A stretch of DNA of 64,000 bases from Amylostereum areolatum (taxonomy: Eukaryota > Basidiomycota > Agaricomycetes > Russulales > Stereaceae). Location: the NCBI GenBank assembly GCA_012932865.1, contig SAXG01000041.1:310001-374000 (forward strand), written 5' to 3'. Positions 37,744 through 48,140 of the stretch are shown here, piece after piece. The first letter of the stretch is position 1; each line of letters starts with the position of its first letter. A program made the position numbers and the translations under genes. The notes under the pieces were generated by a model. It saw only the letters and a program-made list of their open reading frames with translations, ran no database searches and had not been told where the DNA came from.

Positions 37744-38766
37744 AAAATCCTGCGATTCCAGGATGTCCTTCAACAGCGCTACTGCCTGCTCCTTGCCTTC
37801 CGCGTCCAGATCCTTCAGCTGGCGAGTGATCGCCGCGATGGTTTTGGATGGGTCGGGAGCTGCTTTCGCAGTAGACGGAGCCGTGTTCGTCGGCAGGGGA
37901 TGGGCCTTGGACCCAGTCTCTACTGCGCCCACCCGTCGCGCGCTCGAGTCGCGGTTGGGGCAGTCGCGAGAGACGTGACCGGCTTGTCGACACATGAAGC
38001 ACTTGCCTTCGCGCATCATCTTTGCGCGCTCGTCGTCCGTCAGTTTTGCAGGGCGGGTCGAGGTGTTGGTGAAGGCGCCGACTCGGCGCGACGAGGAGTC
38101 GTTGGTCGAACCGTTCGAGGTGAGCGCGACAGCCCCCTTGGACTGACTGCTCTTCCTCTCCGGGTTCTCTTCGAGCCACTGGTGGTTGATGCGGCGGGCG
38201 CGCTCCTTCCACTCCGCGAGCTTGGTGGGGAACGGGTACGACCGGGCCACCTGCTTGCCGAGGTCACGCTGAAGTCCCTTCTTGAAAAAGTGGATTAGCG
38301 CCTCGTCGTCGTACGCTGACATGGTTGCCAGCATCTCAAACTCGGTGATAAAGTCAGTGACGTCCCGGGTGGTCATTGCGAGCTCGTTGATCTTACGCTG
38401 AGCCTCTATCTTCGGATCGACGGGCACGAAGTCTTTGCCAAACCTCTCGAAGAGCTCTTTGTAGGAGCTATAGTGGAGTGTTGGGGGCATGGGGTCGAGG
38501 GTGTCGGCGTCTTCCTTCTCGTCTTCGTCGGCGAAGAGTTCCATGCGGCGATGCGTGGCCCAGGCTTTCGCCGTGTCGTCCTCCATCAGGCTGAGGAGGA
38601 GCATCATCTTGGCGTCATCTGTGGCATAAACATCCTTGTTAACGCGCAGGAACATGCGGAGCTCGAGGGAGAACCGGAGGGTGTCGCATCTATCGCCTTT
38701 GAATGGCTTTGGCTTGGGGCCGATCTCCCGCTTGTAGACGGCAGGTTTGGATTCGGCGTCGGACAT
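37741..38766 (-). CDS. gag: Retrotransposon Gag (gypsy element 1)
   Basis: 341 aa from the first ATG of the transcript at 38766. The central part has the retrotrans-gag fold (LELRMFLRVNKDVYATDDAKM ... YKELFERFGKDFV) and the C-terminus a CCHC zinc knuckle CFMCRQAGHVSRDC that binds RNA. The same frame is open upstream, without any ATG, to an in-frame TAG at 39358-39360 and reads as protein (for example EEYYILTSQQTKESVRWLH), so the functional product may be longer. The gag stop TGA (37741-37743) follows a run of five T, and pol continues in the -1 frame. Confidence 0.9.
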   Translation of the reverse strand: MSDAESKPAVYKREIGPKPKPFKGDRCDTLRFSLELRMFLRVNKDVYATDDAKMMLLLSLMEDDTAKAWATHRRMELFADEDEKEDADTLDPMPPTLHYSSYKELFERFGKDFVPVDPKIEAQRKINELAMTTRDVTDFITEFEMLATMSAYDDEALIHFFKKGLQRDLGKQVARSYPFPTKLAEWKERARRINHQWLEENPERKSSQSKGAVALTSNGSTNDSSSRRVGAFTNTSTRPAKLTDDERAKMMREGKCFMCRQAGHVSRDCPNRDSSARRVGAVETGSKAHPLPTNTAPSTAKAAPDPSKTIAAITRQLKDLDAEGKEQAVALLKDILESQDF

Positions 38767-40120
38767 CTTGTCGAAGGGGAGGGGGACGGTGAGAGATTGG
38801 GCGAGTTCTTGATCAAGGCGGCGTAGGGTTTCTCGTCGGCGTTCTTCTGCTTCTTCAACTTCGTCCTCAACTTGTTTTGCGACAAGGAAGTCGGCGGGGG
38901 TGAGGAATTGCTGGTTATGATGCCACGACCAGTGATCTTGGACGGGACTGAACGAAGTGGGCTGCCACTCAACTACTGATCGTCCTGGGGTTCCGTTCTT
39001 GTTCCGTCTATAGGCGTACCACTTCCCAGTTGTGTCGTTGTGATTGATCCCTTCTGGGACTTCGATTACAGTACGTCGACGGGGTGGGGGCGAGTTGGTC
39101 GGAGGGGGGTTCAGGAAGCGCTGTAGAACGTCCGCAGCGGTGGCAAAATCCGATTCTTCGACGTAGGGTTGTTCGTCGCGGTCGTCGAAGTACCAGTCTC
39201 GACGTTGCCGGTTTGGTTCGTCGTGCAGCCAACGTACGGATTCCTTAGTCTGCTGCGAGGTGAGGATATAGTATTCTTCGGGACAGTAGTCTCGAAAAAC
39301 GCCTGGGGGGAGGTTCGGAGTGGGGGGACGAGGGGCTGTGGAGGACGTGATGATGGTCTAGAAGAAGTCCGCCGCGATGGGGTGACGGCCGAGGAGTTTC
39401 TTGGTGAGGTAGCCGGCTTTTACTGCCTGGCGGATCTTATGTTCGTGGTGGCGGCGACGAAGGGTCTTACCCTTGATGGTGGGACGGAGGACTGGTGGCA
39501 GGGTGGATTCGGGGGTCCGGCGGTTAAACTGGGAGACGGAGGTGAAACTGGTTTGGAGGATCGGGTTGGGGGCGTCCTGGATGAGGTATGTGTGGTAGGT
39601 GGGGGCGTGGAGGGTGAATTCAAGGCGTTCGAGATCTATGTTGATGCACGTAGTGATCCGGACGTATAGGGCGAGGACGACAGTACCGTGATCCTTGTGC
39701 CACCTCCACTCGAAGATGCGGAAGTTGAGGCCGTGCGCGGTCCAGGGATCTTTCTTGCAGAGGTTCTGTACGGGGACGAGGCAGTTGACGGTGACGGCGT
39801 CGGACCAAGGGTAGGGAAGTGGTGCGTCGTCGCGGGGGGTGATCGGCTTTCCGTTGAACGGGAGGAAAACCGGTGCGTTCGGGAGGTCCGTGGTGGGAGT
39901 TTTTAACGTCGTAGAGACGGCAGAGGTAGATGGAGAGAGGGGTGCGAGGTAGGCGTAGGGGTAGACTGTCCAGGTGTCAGAAACGCAGTTTATGAGACCG
40001 ATGGAACCGCCTAAGTCGCAACGATGGGAGGAGCAAGAGAGAACAGATAGATTCGAGAGTGCCGGGGTCTAGGGTAGTGCAACGTGCGCTACAGTACCGT
40101 ATGACGAGATGGACAGTCTA
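38767..40120 (-). other. ATG-free leader of gypsy element 1 with an open, protein-like frame
   Basis: From the inferred RNA start (40120) to the gag ATG (38766) the minus strand contains no ATG in any frame; I checked every plus-strand row for CAT. One frame is nevertheless open: 40068 to 39361, then TAG (39358-39360), then open into gag. Its translation is protein-like (for example WTAHGLNFRIFEWRWHKDH and LERLEFTLHAPTYHTYL). It may be an ancestral N-terminal Gag region read by non-AUG initiation or readthrough, or simply a constrained leader. See findings. Confidence 0.7.
39962..39972 (-). promoter_or_regulatory. Putative self-priming primer-binding site
   Basis: Two bases inside the 5' LTR the minus strand reads TGGACAGTCTA, an exact 11-nt complement of TAGACTGTCCA, which lies in the 5' LTR ~33 nt after the TATA box. 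In Tf1/sushi elements the first 11 nt of the RNA fold back on the PBS to prime reverse transcription; the arrangement here is the same. The 3' LTR copy of the matching site has one change. Confidence 0.7.
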
Positions 40121-40397
40121 GGGAAAAGGGAAGAGAAACACTGTCCTTATATACAAGTGGGAACGATGGTGCGATGCGATGCGATAGTGGTGCGAGCAGG
40201 GGAACAATAGGAAAGGAGTCATGGGGTGGAGGACGAAGGTCCGGAGCAGTGATGTCATAGATAAGGATGCGGAACCCCGCTCGGAAGTCCGGGCGATGAC
40301 GTCGTGGAAGCATGTGATGCAAGGGGAAGTCATGTGCCGTGACACGTCGCGTGTACGAGGTCTGCAAACGAAGAGAGAAATGGAGCGATCCGTGACA
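39975..40397 (-). repeat. 5' LTR of gypsy element 1 (promoter LTR)
   Basis: 423 bp, same ends as the 3' LTR. On the minus strand a TATATAAG box (near 40146-40153) lies ~33 nt upstream of TAGACTGTCCA (40120-40110), the inferred RNA 5' end. U3 would be 40397-40121 and R-U5 40120-39975. Confidence 0.93.
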
Positions 40398-41273
40398 CTT
40401 AGGGTGAGGTCGAGGGTGAGGTCAGCGGTGTGGATGGCTTGAGGGTGTCGTCGATGTCGTTGCGCAAAATCACGAGGAAGGAGGGGCCGTTACGACAAGG
40501 GTGGCAGGGCAGGGGTGGCAGACACACTGAATGCAGGTCGTGAGTGAATCAAGGCCGGCGGTAGCGGCTGCAAAGTGCATCGAGGACAGAAAGAGTTATT
40601 TAGTTATCTCACGCACTGGCAAAGAGGATGCAGCCAAGTTCGAAAAGTGGTGACAACCATCGGATGGACAATGCAATAAGCGCCTAACGACTGGTGAGCA
40701 CTGAATGAATAAAACACATGCCATATCAAAGCGAGATATACGTACAGATTATTGGTTCGTTCAAAACATGGTTCGGAATGAGCTTGAGTGGATGGGATGG
40801 TGAAATGCACGGCCAGTGCTTTCCTCTGCCTCAGGACATGTCACGTGCTTTCGAGATATGTTCGGAACTCAATAGGCGCCTCGAATATGATCTGCAATGA
40901 ATATGCGAGACCTACATGAGTCAAAAGAGCAAGAAAAACGGGTTATAATGGTGTTAAAAAAATATGGTTCGGAGCTAGTTTGAGTGTGGGGCAACAATGA
41001 CTTCATTCAGACTCTTAGTTCAACGCAAGTTCAACGCGCGGCAGTCTGGTAACCTGACTCTGTATGCGCTCACAGCAGACCAAATCATTCAATGCAACAA
41101 AGGAGAGAAATTATGTCTATTTGGTAGTACTGATACAAGCAAGTATAGTAGGATTATCAATGGGGGAAAGAGACCGGTGCTATGTACTAGTAGTATTTAC
41201 TATTATGTGACAAGGTATGTGGTGAGAAATTGATGTGCAAAGTACGAGAAAATGGTAACCTGCTACGGCGGCC
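40398..41273. other. AT-richer intergenic segment
   Basis: About 880 bp after the 5' LTR. The first ~150 bp are G-rich; the rest is AT-rich with short open frames only. The phrase ATGGTTCGGA occurs twice (near 40769 and 40963), a hint of an old repeat. No gene recognised. Confidence 0.45.
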
Positions 41274-43564
41274 TTATTCGGTGCGAGTGGTGGTATCCCA
41301 GCCAGCAGGAATGTTCTCCCACCACTGCAGCTGTGGAGGTGGATGCGCTAGTTGGTTATCTGATGTACTAAGAAAGGTAGCGAGAGTCCGAGTTGTTCTA
41401 GGGGTAAGCATGGCAGAAAGTGTGTTTGGCGATAGAGGGGGAATGAGTTCGTCAATAACAGGCAGGACATGACAGTCATCTGATGGAAGTGTTGCATCGT
41501 CAGGATCGAAGAGGAGAGGATTGAAGAGATCAGTCGTATTAGCCATATCAGTGAAGAAAGAGTCGTTCGGGTCGATGAAGGGATTGCCACTGGAGACGAT
41601 AGGGTCATTGGAGGAATCGGAGACGACAGTACCATCGTCGATAATAGGGGATGGGCCCGATAGCAATGGCAGTGGATGACTGGAAGTCAGAGAATGTGTT
41701 GGTGTGGGCGTAGAACCAACATCCTCTATGAAACACACAGTGAGTGCCAAGCCAACGAACAAAAGCACAATGAAACACATACCTCGCCAATCGTCCACAG
41801 GTGGGAAGGGGGTGTCGACCCGAGGAGAATCCAACCTTGCACATTCTTTGTGATATACCAGGAACGCCGCACCCGGAACCTTCCCAAGGCGAAGAAACTT
41901 GTCCCACAAGGCATGATTCCCGAGACCGAGATCCCGAATGATCGTGTTGTATGTGCCAACCGCGCAGGAAACATTGCTAGGAATGATGCGCGCAATGATG
42001 TTAGGAATGGTGGCCTGAGAATCCTTTGCCTTTTCCCTCTCAACCTGCATAGCCAAGTCGAAGACGTAGCAGAAGAAATACGTGGAGGGAAATGCATAGC
42101 CATCTGAGCTCTTGCTTTTGCGAATCCCTCCTACTTCTCCTGGCATACAATAGTTGCGAGCTTTGATCGCAGGTGTCGTAGAGGTTGGAGCTAAAATGGA
42201 AAGACTAGCAGAGGGCTCCGATAGCAATGGGAATGGGTGGGCGCTATCGGAAACTGGATCCAGCGGCAAGCTGTTGGGAGTGTCGTCCTCAGAAATGGGT
42301 GGAAGGGTTGGAGACTGGGTGGTAGGCATGAAGAGGCGTTGGCGAGGAAGTGGGAGTGTGGGTCGCTTGTCAATGGAATAGCCAGATGGTCCAGGGGAGG
42401 ACATTGCGTTCCGGAATGAGGGTGAACGCCGATGATGCTGAGTCAAGGGGGAGGGGGAGGGGGGAGGGCAGAGAAACTTTGGAATGCTTGAGGGCAGGCT
42501 CATCTTCAGAATCGACGGACGCATGAGGTCTCTTTGGTGTCGAGGAACCGGTGGAGGTGGAGGGGGCGGAGGCAGCGGCTACAGTGACAGATAAACGGTG
42601 TCGATGAGGGGGAGCTAAAGCATACTCGGGAAGACCCAAGCATTCATCGTCACCTAACAGTGATCCACTTGGACCATCAGGAAAGACGCGAATGAGGAGC
42701 TCGGTCTCATTTGCTGCCAGTCGTCGAACAGCTTGGAGGCCTGTCATCACCCAGTCGTGCTGCTTCGGATCATAAATCTGCACCCACTCGGTCGCCTTTG
42801 GCAATACCGACAGCACCTCTTGTTGGTGCTGGAGAAGAAAGTTAGGGAACGACTTGACGGCGATCGAAACGAGTCGAGCAGTCGTTCTGGCCTGAACGAT
42901 GGCAGACATGTAAGCAAACGAAAGACCAATTATGATGGGCGGATACTCACCGACGTCCAGATTCGCCCAATGATGGTAGCCTTGCCCAAGGCAACGGCCT
43001 CCTGCGCCTCCTTCTTTCGCATCTTCGACGCCTCCGTCGCTGCAACAGTGAGTGCTCGAAGTCCTGCATACTCCGGAGCCTCTGTCCACAAATTGGTAAG
43101 GGGCTGTGCGTAAGGAATTGATACTGGAGCTGGTGCACGAGGTGGTGCAGTGTTGGGGGGACTGAAGAAGCACTAGAGGTCGGTGTGTCCTCAGCAGGGC
43201 CTGCAAGTGGAGCCATTGGCGTTGAAGAGGAAGGCTGAGACGAGGGAATGCCAGAGAGTGATGATGCAGATGATGTGGATGGAGATGGTGCATGAGACGA
43301 CATGGAAGGCACTTCTGATGTAGATGGTCCTCCAGATTTCGATGACCGTCGAGGAACAGATCCTGGAACACCAAGGCGGTGGTGCGGAACGGCGCAACGG
43401 GCGACGCCACTGTTCAGCGTGGCATAGTCTTTACAGCATTTGACACATCTATTATAGGAGCATTTTTCAGTAGCCTTGTTATTCCGACCTTCGCATTTGC
43501 CACCCGTGACTTTCACGACACAGTCCTGCTTCATGGCATCGGAGCCCATGATGATATCTGCCAT
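41274..43564 (-). CDS. Cys-rich hypothetical protein, multi-exon model incomplete
   Basis: I do not recognise this gene. The likely start (ATG at 43564, MADIIMGSDAMKQD) leads into a zinc-binding-like cluster CVVKVTGGKCEGR ... KCSYNRCVKCCKDY ... RCAVPHH (residues ~15-60), then a Ser/Pro-rich linker. The frame changes near 43160. It continues as NLWTEAPEYAGLRALTVAATEAS and, after a GT-AG intron (about 42901-42951), as TARLVSIAVKSFPNFLLQ. It changes again near 42440 into a Ser/Pro-rich region and a block with ALWDKFLRLGKVPGAAFLVYH, ending at 41274. Whether the two frame changes are small introns or lesions cannot be decided, so exon limits are approximate. The Cys pattern suggests a nucleic-acid or metal-binding head. 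Confidence 0.5.
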
Positions 43565-44415
43565 AGTACTATGTGAGGACGATGTATTAGCTGAGGGAGG
43601 AAGTGATAGACGTACTAGAAATTGTTCTCTGAAATGGGGGTGTGCGTTGGCACTTGCTGAACGCTGGGGGATGAGGTAGTAGACGAGTACTTGAGTGAAA
43701 AGTTGAGTCGGAGTCGGGGAAGAAGGTAAAGAACGTGTTGGAAGTAGGATCGTCGTTGATGAGGGCAACGATACCTCCAGCCTCGCGGATAGCGTCAGAG
43801 GACTCGACTTGTTTGGTGTAAAAAATGGTGAAGGGACAATGGGAGCTTGAGCACTAATGACAGATCGTCAATATTCAATGTCAACGCCTAAGCCCAAGGC
43901 ATGAAGGGGGACACATACCAAACGCTGAATACGACCACGGTTCTCCCGAGTAGACGAGCCATGGTTCACTGTCAGGAAATGATCGAGGGGATGGCCACAC
44001 CGACCGCAGGACGTCCCTCGCGGTGGGGGCATGCACAAGAAGTGCGAGCCATGAGACTCCTCCTTATATATGTCTACGCTGTCATGTTGTCGTGTTGTTT
44101 TTTCATCTCGTCATGACATTCCAATAATAAGAACTTGTTATTTTATCTCATCATGTCATTTCAATAATAACAACTGCATTGTTTTTTCTCGTTCCGTCGT
44201 TATAACATTCACAAATTTAATGAGATTTGCTCATTCTGTCATGTCGTTCCGTCGTTCTGTCGTTCGTTCCGTCGTCACGTAGCGAACTGGGACAGAAGTC
44301 TAATGTTCCCGATCGTAGGGTAACAAGAAAGAAGTCAAGTATAACACAAGTAACGTCCAAGAATTTTTGCGATGGAGGGAATGCCATAGACAGTGATCGG
44401 CAGGTGAACGTACGG
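43565..44415. other. Intergenic with short local repeats
   Basis: Contains two imperfect copies of a ~50-bp block around CATTCCAATAATAA / CATTTCAATAATAA (44080-44185) and a CGTTCCGTCGTT-type simple repeat (44240-44275). No gene recognised; open frames in 43569-43770 have no domain. Confidence 0.5.
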
Positions 44416-47400
44416 GATTCAAACGGCATTGGCGAGGCAGGTATCGCTCTCGGATCCCTTCTCTTTCTCGGGATCCCACTGACACGAGGCCGTCTGAGTG
44501 ACGCTCGACGAATCCCCGGTGATCTCGACGCACGAGAAGTGCTGCCGCTCACCGTCTCTCCCAATGTCGAGGACGTACGACCGCTCGCCGTGCGTAAGCG
44601 TCTGGTGGTACGTCTCCGTCTCCGTGTCTACGGTAATGGCGACGCGACGAGGCGGGATCTCGGGCGGCACGGGGACAGGCCCGTCGTAAGCGTCCAAGTG
44701 CGATTTCTCCATCGCGACCAGGACAATGACGATTGTAGGGTATATTCCCTGCACAGAGCCGAGTTAGAATCAAAGCAACTGTTCTGAATGTGACCCACAA
44801 TGACTTGTAGAAGGGCTCCATCCACAAATATCCACCCTGCATTGATGAACCTCAACCCCGCCTGTGTTCCGAAATAAACATAGAAGTCAAGGGCATCGTA
44901 TATGACAATAAAGATCTACACAAATCCTCGGCAAAGATGAACAGTGAACGAAGACCAGCGCTCACCCAGATCAAACAGTATATCACCCCGGACTCGATGA
45001 ACAACGCCATAATCTTCTCTGCCCGGGTACGGGCACCGCCTTGGTGAAGGTGTTTTTTAATGAGACGTCGGTGCTGCCTGTGCCAGTATGGTTCAGCGAT
45101 GGATTTTAGGTTATTTATTTAAATGCACAGTACGCACCATGCTTTAAATCCAATCAGCGAGGTGGCCCACAAATTCGTTACGAGAGACAGAACAAATGCC
45201 GCAAGCCCGTACACATCGTATTCAAACAACGGGCTCCCTTCCGAATTGGGCTCGGGACGGTGCCTAGTACACGCGTCAAACGATGCAATAGAGGACATGG
45301 CTATTTTCTGTATGATCAAACATGCTCGTGCGTCACGGTATGGCAGTACGAAAACTCACCGATTGATCCTAGGAGAAAAACAAGTGATATGGCTGAAAAG
45401 ACCCTGTTTCGGTTCCACAAAACCCATGCTCTCTATAGCACAATGGAATCGCTGAGAGAGATCTAAGCCACTGTCAATACTTTCGCAAATTTCAAGATTG
45501 CAACGTTATACATTCACGGTCAACACGGCAGTGGCAAGGCACCCTTGTCGCGACGATCTTTGCACCGCAGAGTGGAAGGACGAGTATATCTGAGTCGACG
45601 TCGGCCTGTCGAGGTCCGGGAATACTTCACAGAGGCGGCCTTCGGCGTAATCATACAAGCAGTTTGCCGCATAGTTTGTCGCTTTGGCGGTCTGACTCTC
45701 GTACTCCCCAACGAGTAACACTTGCGAGACCCAGTGCAACGTGGCACCGGTATACAATACAACGACGGTCAATAGCATGAGCACGTTAGGGACATGTCGT
45801 AGGTTCTTGCGCCTGCGGAAACCGAGTAAGAGAGAAGCCTATTCATTCAGGACATCCAGCTCACACAAAGACGCAAACCGTGAGGAAGAACAGCAGAGAA
45901 AACACGGCTACCTCTGTATCAGCGACACAGATCAGTTATCAGCAGTGAAGATAAGCACGCGCACCAAACATTGCTGTCTCCGCAAGTAAAGGCCGTGCGA
46001 CATCGTGGAATGATTCTTCATAGTACGCAAGCCAGGTAGCGACACTTGTGACATTGTCGCTTCCTAGAAACGTCGAGTTCCCGGTAAAGCCTGGGTAAAC
46101 GTCAGACATCTGAGGAGCAGCGCGGCAGGTATGGAAGTAGGACGTGTGGCAACTGGGAGGGAGGACACCCCGCTCTTAAATGAACCACGGGTCTCGACTT
46201 CACACGCACCTCCAGATATCCCGCATGGTGAAGAGATGGTGTCGAAAGGGAGCTGAAATGCTGATAGTTGCGTTACTGGACGACACGGTCGGATCTGTTG
46301 AGAAAAATCGCATCGTGCGGTTTCCAGGCGGCGTCTACGGACCACACTCGAGAAGTCGGGTAGAGCATTGGAAAGTGTTGTTGAACCCGCATCGAGCACA
46401 AGTCGCTGATCACTGCCTAGACGGAGAGACGTTGCTGAAGTCGAACCTGTGTGAGAGTTGGTGATGGCGGCGACTAGAATCGCGAACTCTTGCTTTGGAC
46501 ATGGAGATGCCAGGGAGATGCCGGCAGTGCGTTGCGGTTGTGGCGTTGCTCATGGGGGTACAAAGCGACACAAAGTAAGGGATTGGCCAGACCAAAAAAC
46601 CAGGTCGGAAGGGTTCGCAAGACGGAAACTGGAGACCATCAGGATGGTATCAGCACTCGACACCGCAAGTCGCCAACGCTGTGTAGTTGAGTTGTACGAT
46701 GATTTCCGACATGGCAATTACTTACCCCACTCAGGCTAAAATTGAACTCGAGGCGGTTCTGTTGGGGTGTGTTCTTGATAATGTGAATTGAGTGGAATCT
46801 ATGGGAACCATCTTAGTATACACAGGAACGTATTCGGAATCCCTGTGGCTCGCATGAGACTCCGAGGGATGTCGAGACTGGGAAAGGACTCGTACCAGAC
46901 CAGCAGCCTGTGCCAGTGGCAGCTTCTAGACTGACGGTTCCCTTGGACGGATAGTTGAAAAAAGTAAGGCACTATTCATATAAGAGGGGAACTCCCAAAC
47001 GCAGGGAAAGACGATGGGGGGGAACTTGGGAGGTGTCAGCGCTCAGCTCGTCAGGGTAGGGAGTGGGACCAGTGGGTAGGGACCGTAGGGTTGAGTGATT
47101 CGTCGTTCGAGCTTCAGAGAAACGGTCCCGGACTCCCGGGGCCGGGGCCGGCCCGTCCCGCGGCCTTAGAGTAGCTGAGTCAGCACGTTTCGAGCTCGCC
47201 CTCCTCTGAGACTCAGAGTCCTCTCGCCATCTTTCCTTCGAATCTTCTCCTCAGATTCTTTCTTCTTATCTCACGGCGCGCACATCTTCCCTTCCACTGA
47301 GACATATCTTCACTGTTGCTCGTATACGAAAACTCGTCAGCCCCGTACCTTCGGACAGGTGTCCCCCCCTGCCGCGTCTGCACCTGTCTGCACCGACAGC

Positions 47401-48140
47401 CGACATCGGCGGGAATCCATATTCACGCTTGCACTTGCAATGTCGATTTTATTGTCGAAAGGTCCGTATGCCTTGCATTTATATGTCTCGCTCTCGGCTG
47501 ACCGCTTTGCGTTGCGGTTCAGCTGGTAGAGAGAAACGCGTTCTCTCTCCGTCACTTTCTCTTCGGGCGGACATGATGCATGAACAGTCAGTAGTCCTAC
47601 ATCCTCGTCCATCCCCTCCGTCCCATTTGATGCCTTGACCCGTCCATTCGCCATCGCATTGGTTCGACCCCCTGCGCCTCCCGTTCCGTCTTCTCTTCAC
47701 GTTTTTCTCTTCTCACCTCGTCCTTCACTTACACCATGTCTCTCAGTCTCATATCTTTCGAGGATCCTTCAAGCGAATACGTCTGCATGACCATCTCTTC
47801 ACGCCCCACACACCTGCGTTTCTGCGTGTTCGACCATTGCCTAGTAATGGTACGACCACGGACAGCATCAAGACGGGAGAATGATAAACGGAGGTGGAAC
47901 CTTCGCCGGAATGACTCGGTACACCATCCACGTCTGTTTCTTCCTTGTCTCGCGCTAACCAACCCCCTCCAGTGTGATGTGTGAAAATCCCTCCTCTTCC
48001 TACACACCCGGTCCCTTGCCGTCTCGATCCACAGAGCCCAGCTCGGGTAATCGCTTCAGCATCGCTCTCTTTCGACGCGGCCTAGAGCCAGACATCGACA
48101 TGCGCAAGACCCTTGAAGCATAAACGGCCTACGCTAAGGT
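44416..48140. repeat. Tandem segmental duplication, unit 1
   Basis: This ~3.7-kb unit matches unit 2 (49182-52870) in the same orientation and order: seven-TM gene on minus, its upstream region (46110-46740 versus 50865-51480, very similar by eye), a diverged spacer, and a plus-strand CT-rich segment (47170-48140 versus 51900-52870). Offset is ~4.73-4.77 kb. Confidence 0.88.
44419..46109 (-). pseudogene. Seven-TM membrane protein, copy 1, single nonsense codon
   Basis: Eight exons collinear with copy 2: 45965-46109, 45865-45913, 45512-45812, 45360-45462, 45138-45300, 44966-45077, 44799-44915, 44419-44748; 440 codons in consistent phase. Hydrophobic segments match copy 2 (for example VAVFSLLFFLTVCVFV and YGLAAFVLSLVTNLW). 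The one defect is TAG at 45433-45435 in exon 4, where copy 2 has TGG (IVL-W-RAWVLW). Exon lengths 1, 4, 5 and 6 are identical in the two copies, and all splice sites are intact, so the lesion looks recent. Family: basidiomycete seven-TM proteins of unknown function with a short extracellular N-terminus and a hydrophilic ~80-residue tail. Confidence 0.85.

Larger units (their letters stand above)
33298..40397 (-). mobile_element. Ty3/gypsy chromovirus LTR retrotransposon, nearly intact
   Basis: The element is transcribed on the minus strand: 5' LTR at 39975-40397, 3' LTR at 33298-33720, with gag and pol between. LTRs start TGTCA and end TGACA. The polypurine tract and primer-binding region lie next to the LTRs where expected. 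Gag-pol carries a CCHC knuckle, protease, reverse transcriptase, RNase H, integrase with an HHCC finger, and a C-terminal chromodomain, which places it among fungal chromoviruses (Tf1/sushi-like). Flanking pentamers differ (CCACG on the left, CTTAG on the right), so no target duplication is visible. The two LTRs differ at roughly 30 positions by eye, mostly transitions. Confidence 0.95.

Noticed and set aside
39169..39669. 166-codon plus-strand open frame in the retroelement leader
   Set aside because: Antisense to the leader frame of the minus-strand element; Gly/Val/Glu-rich shadow with no domain.
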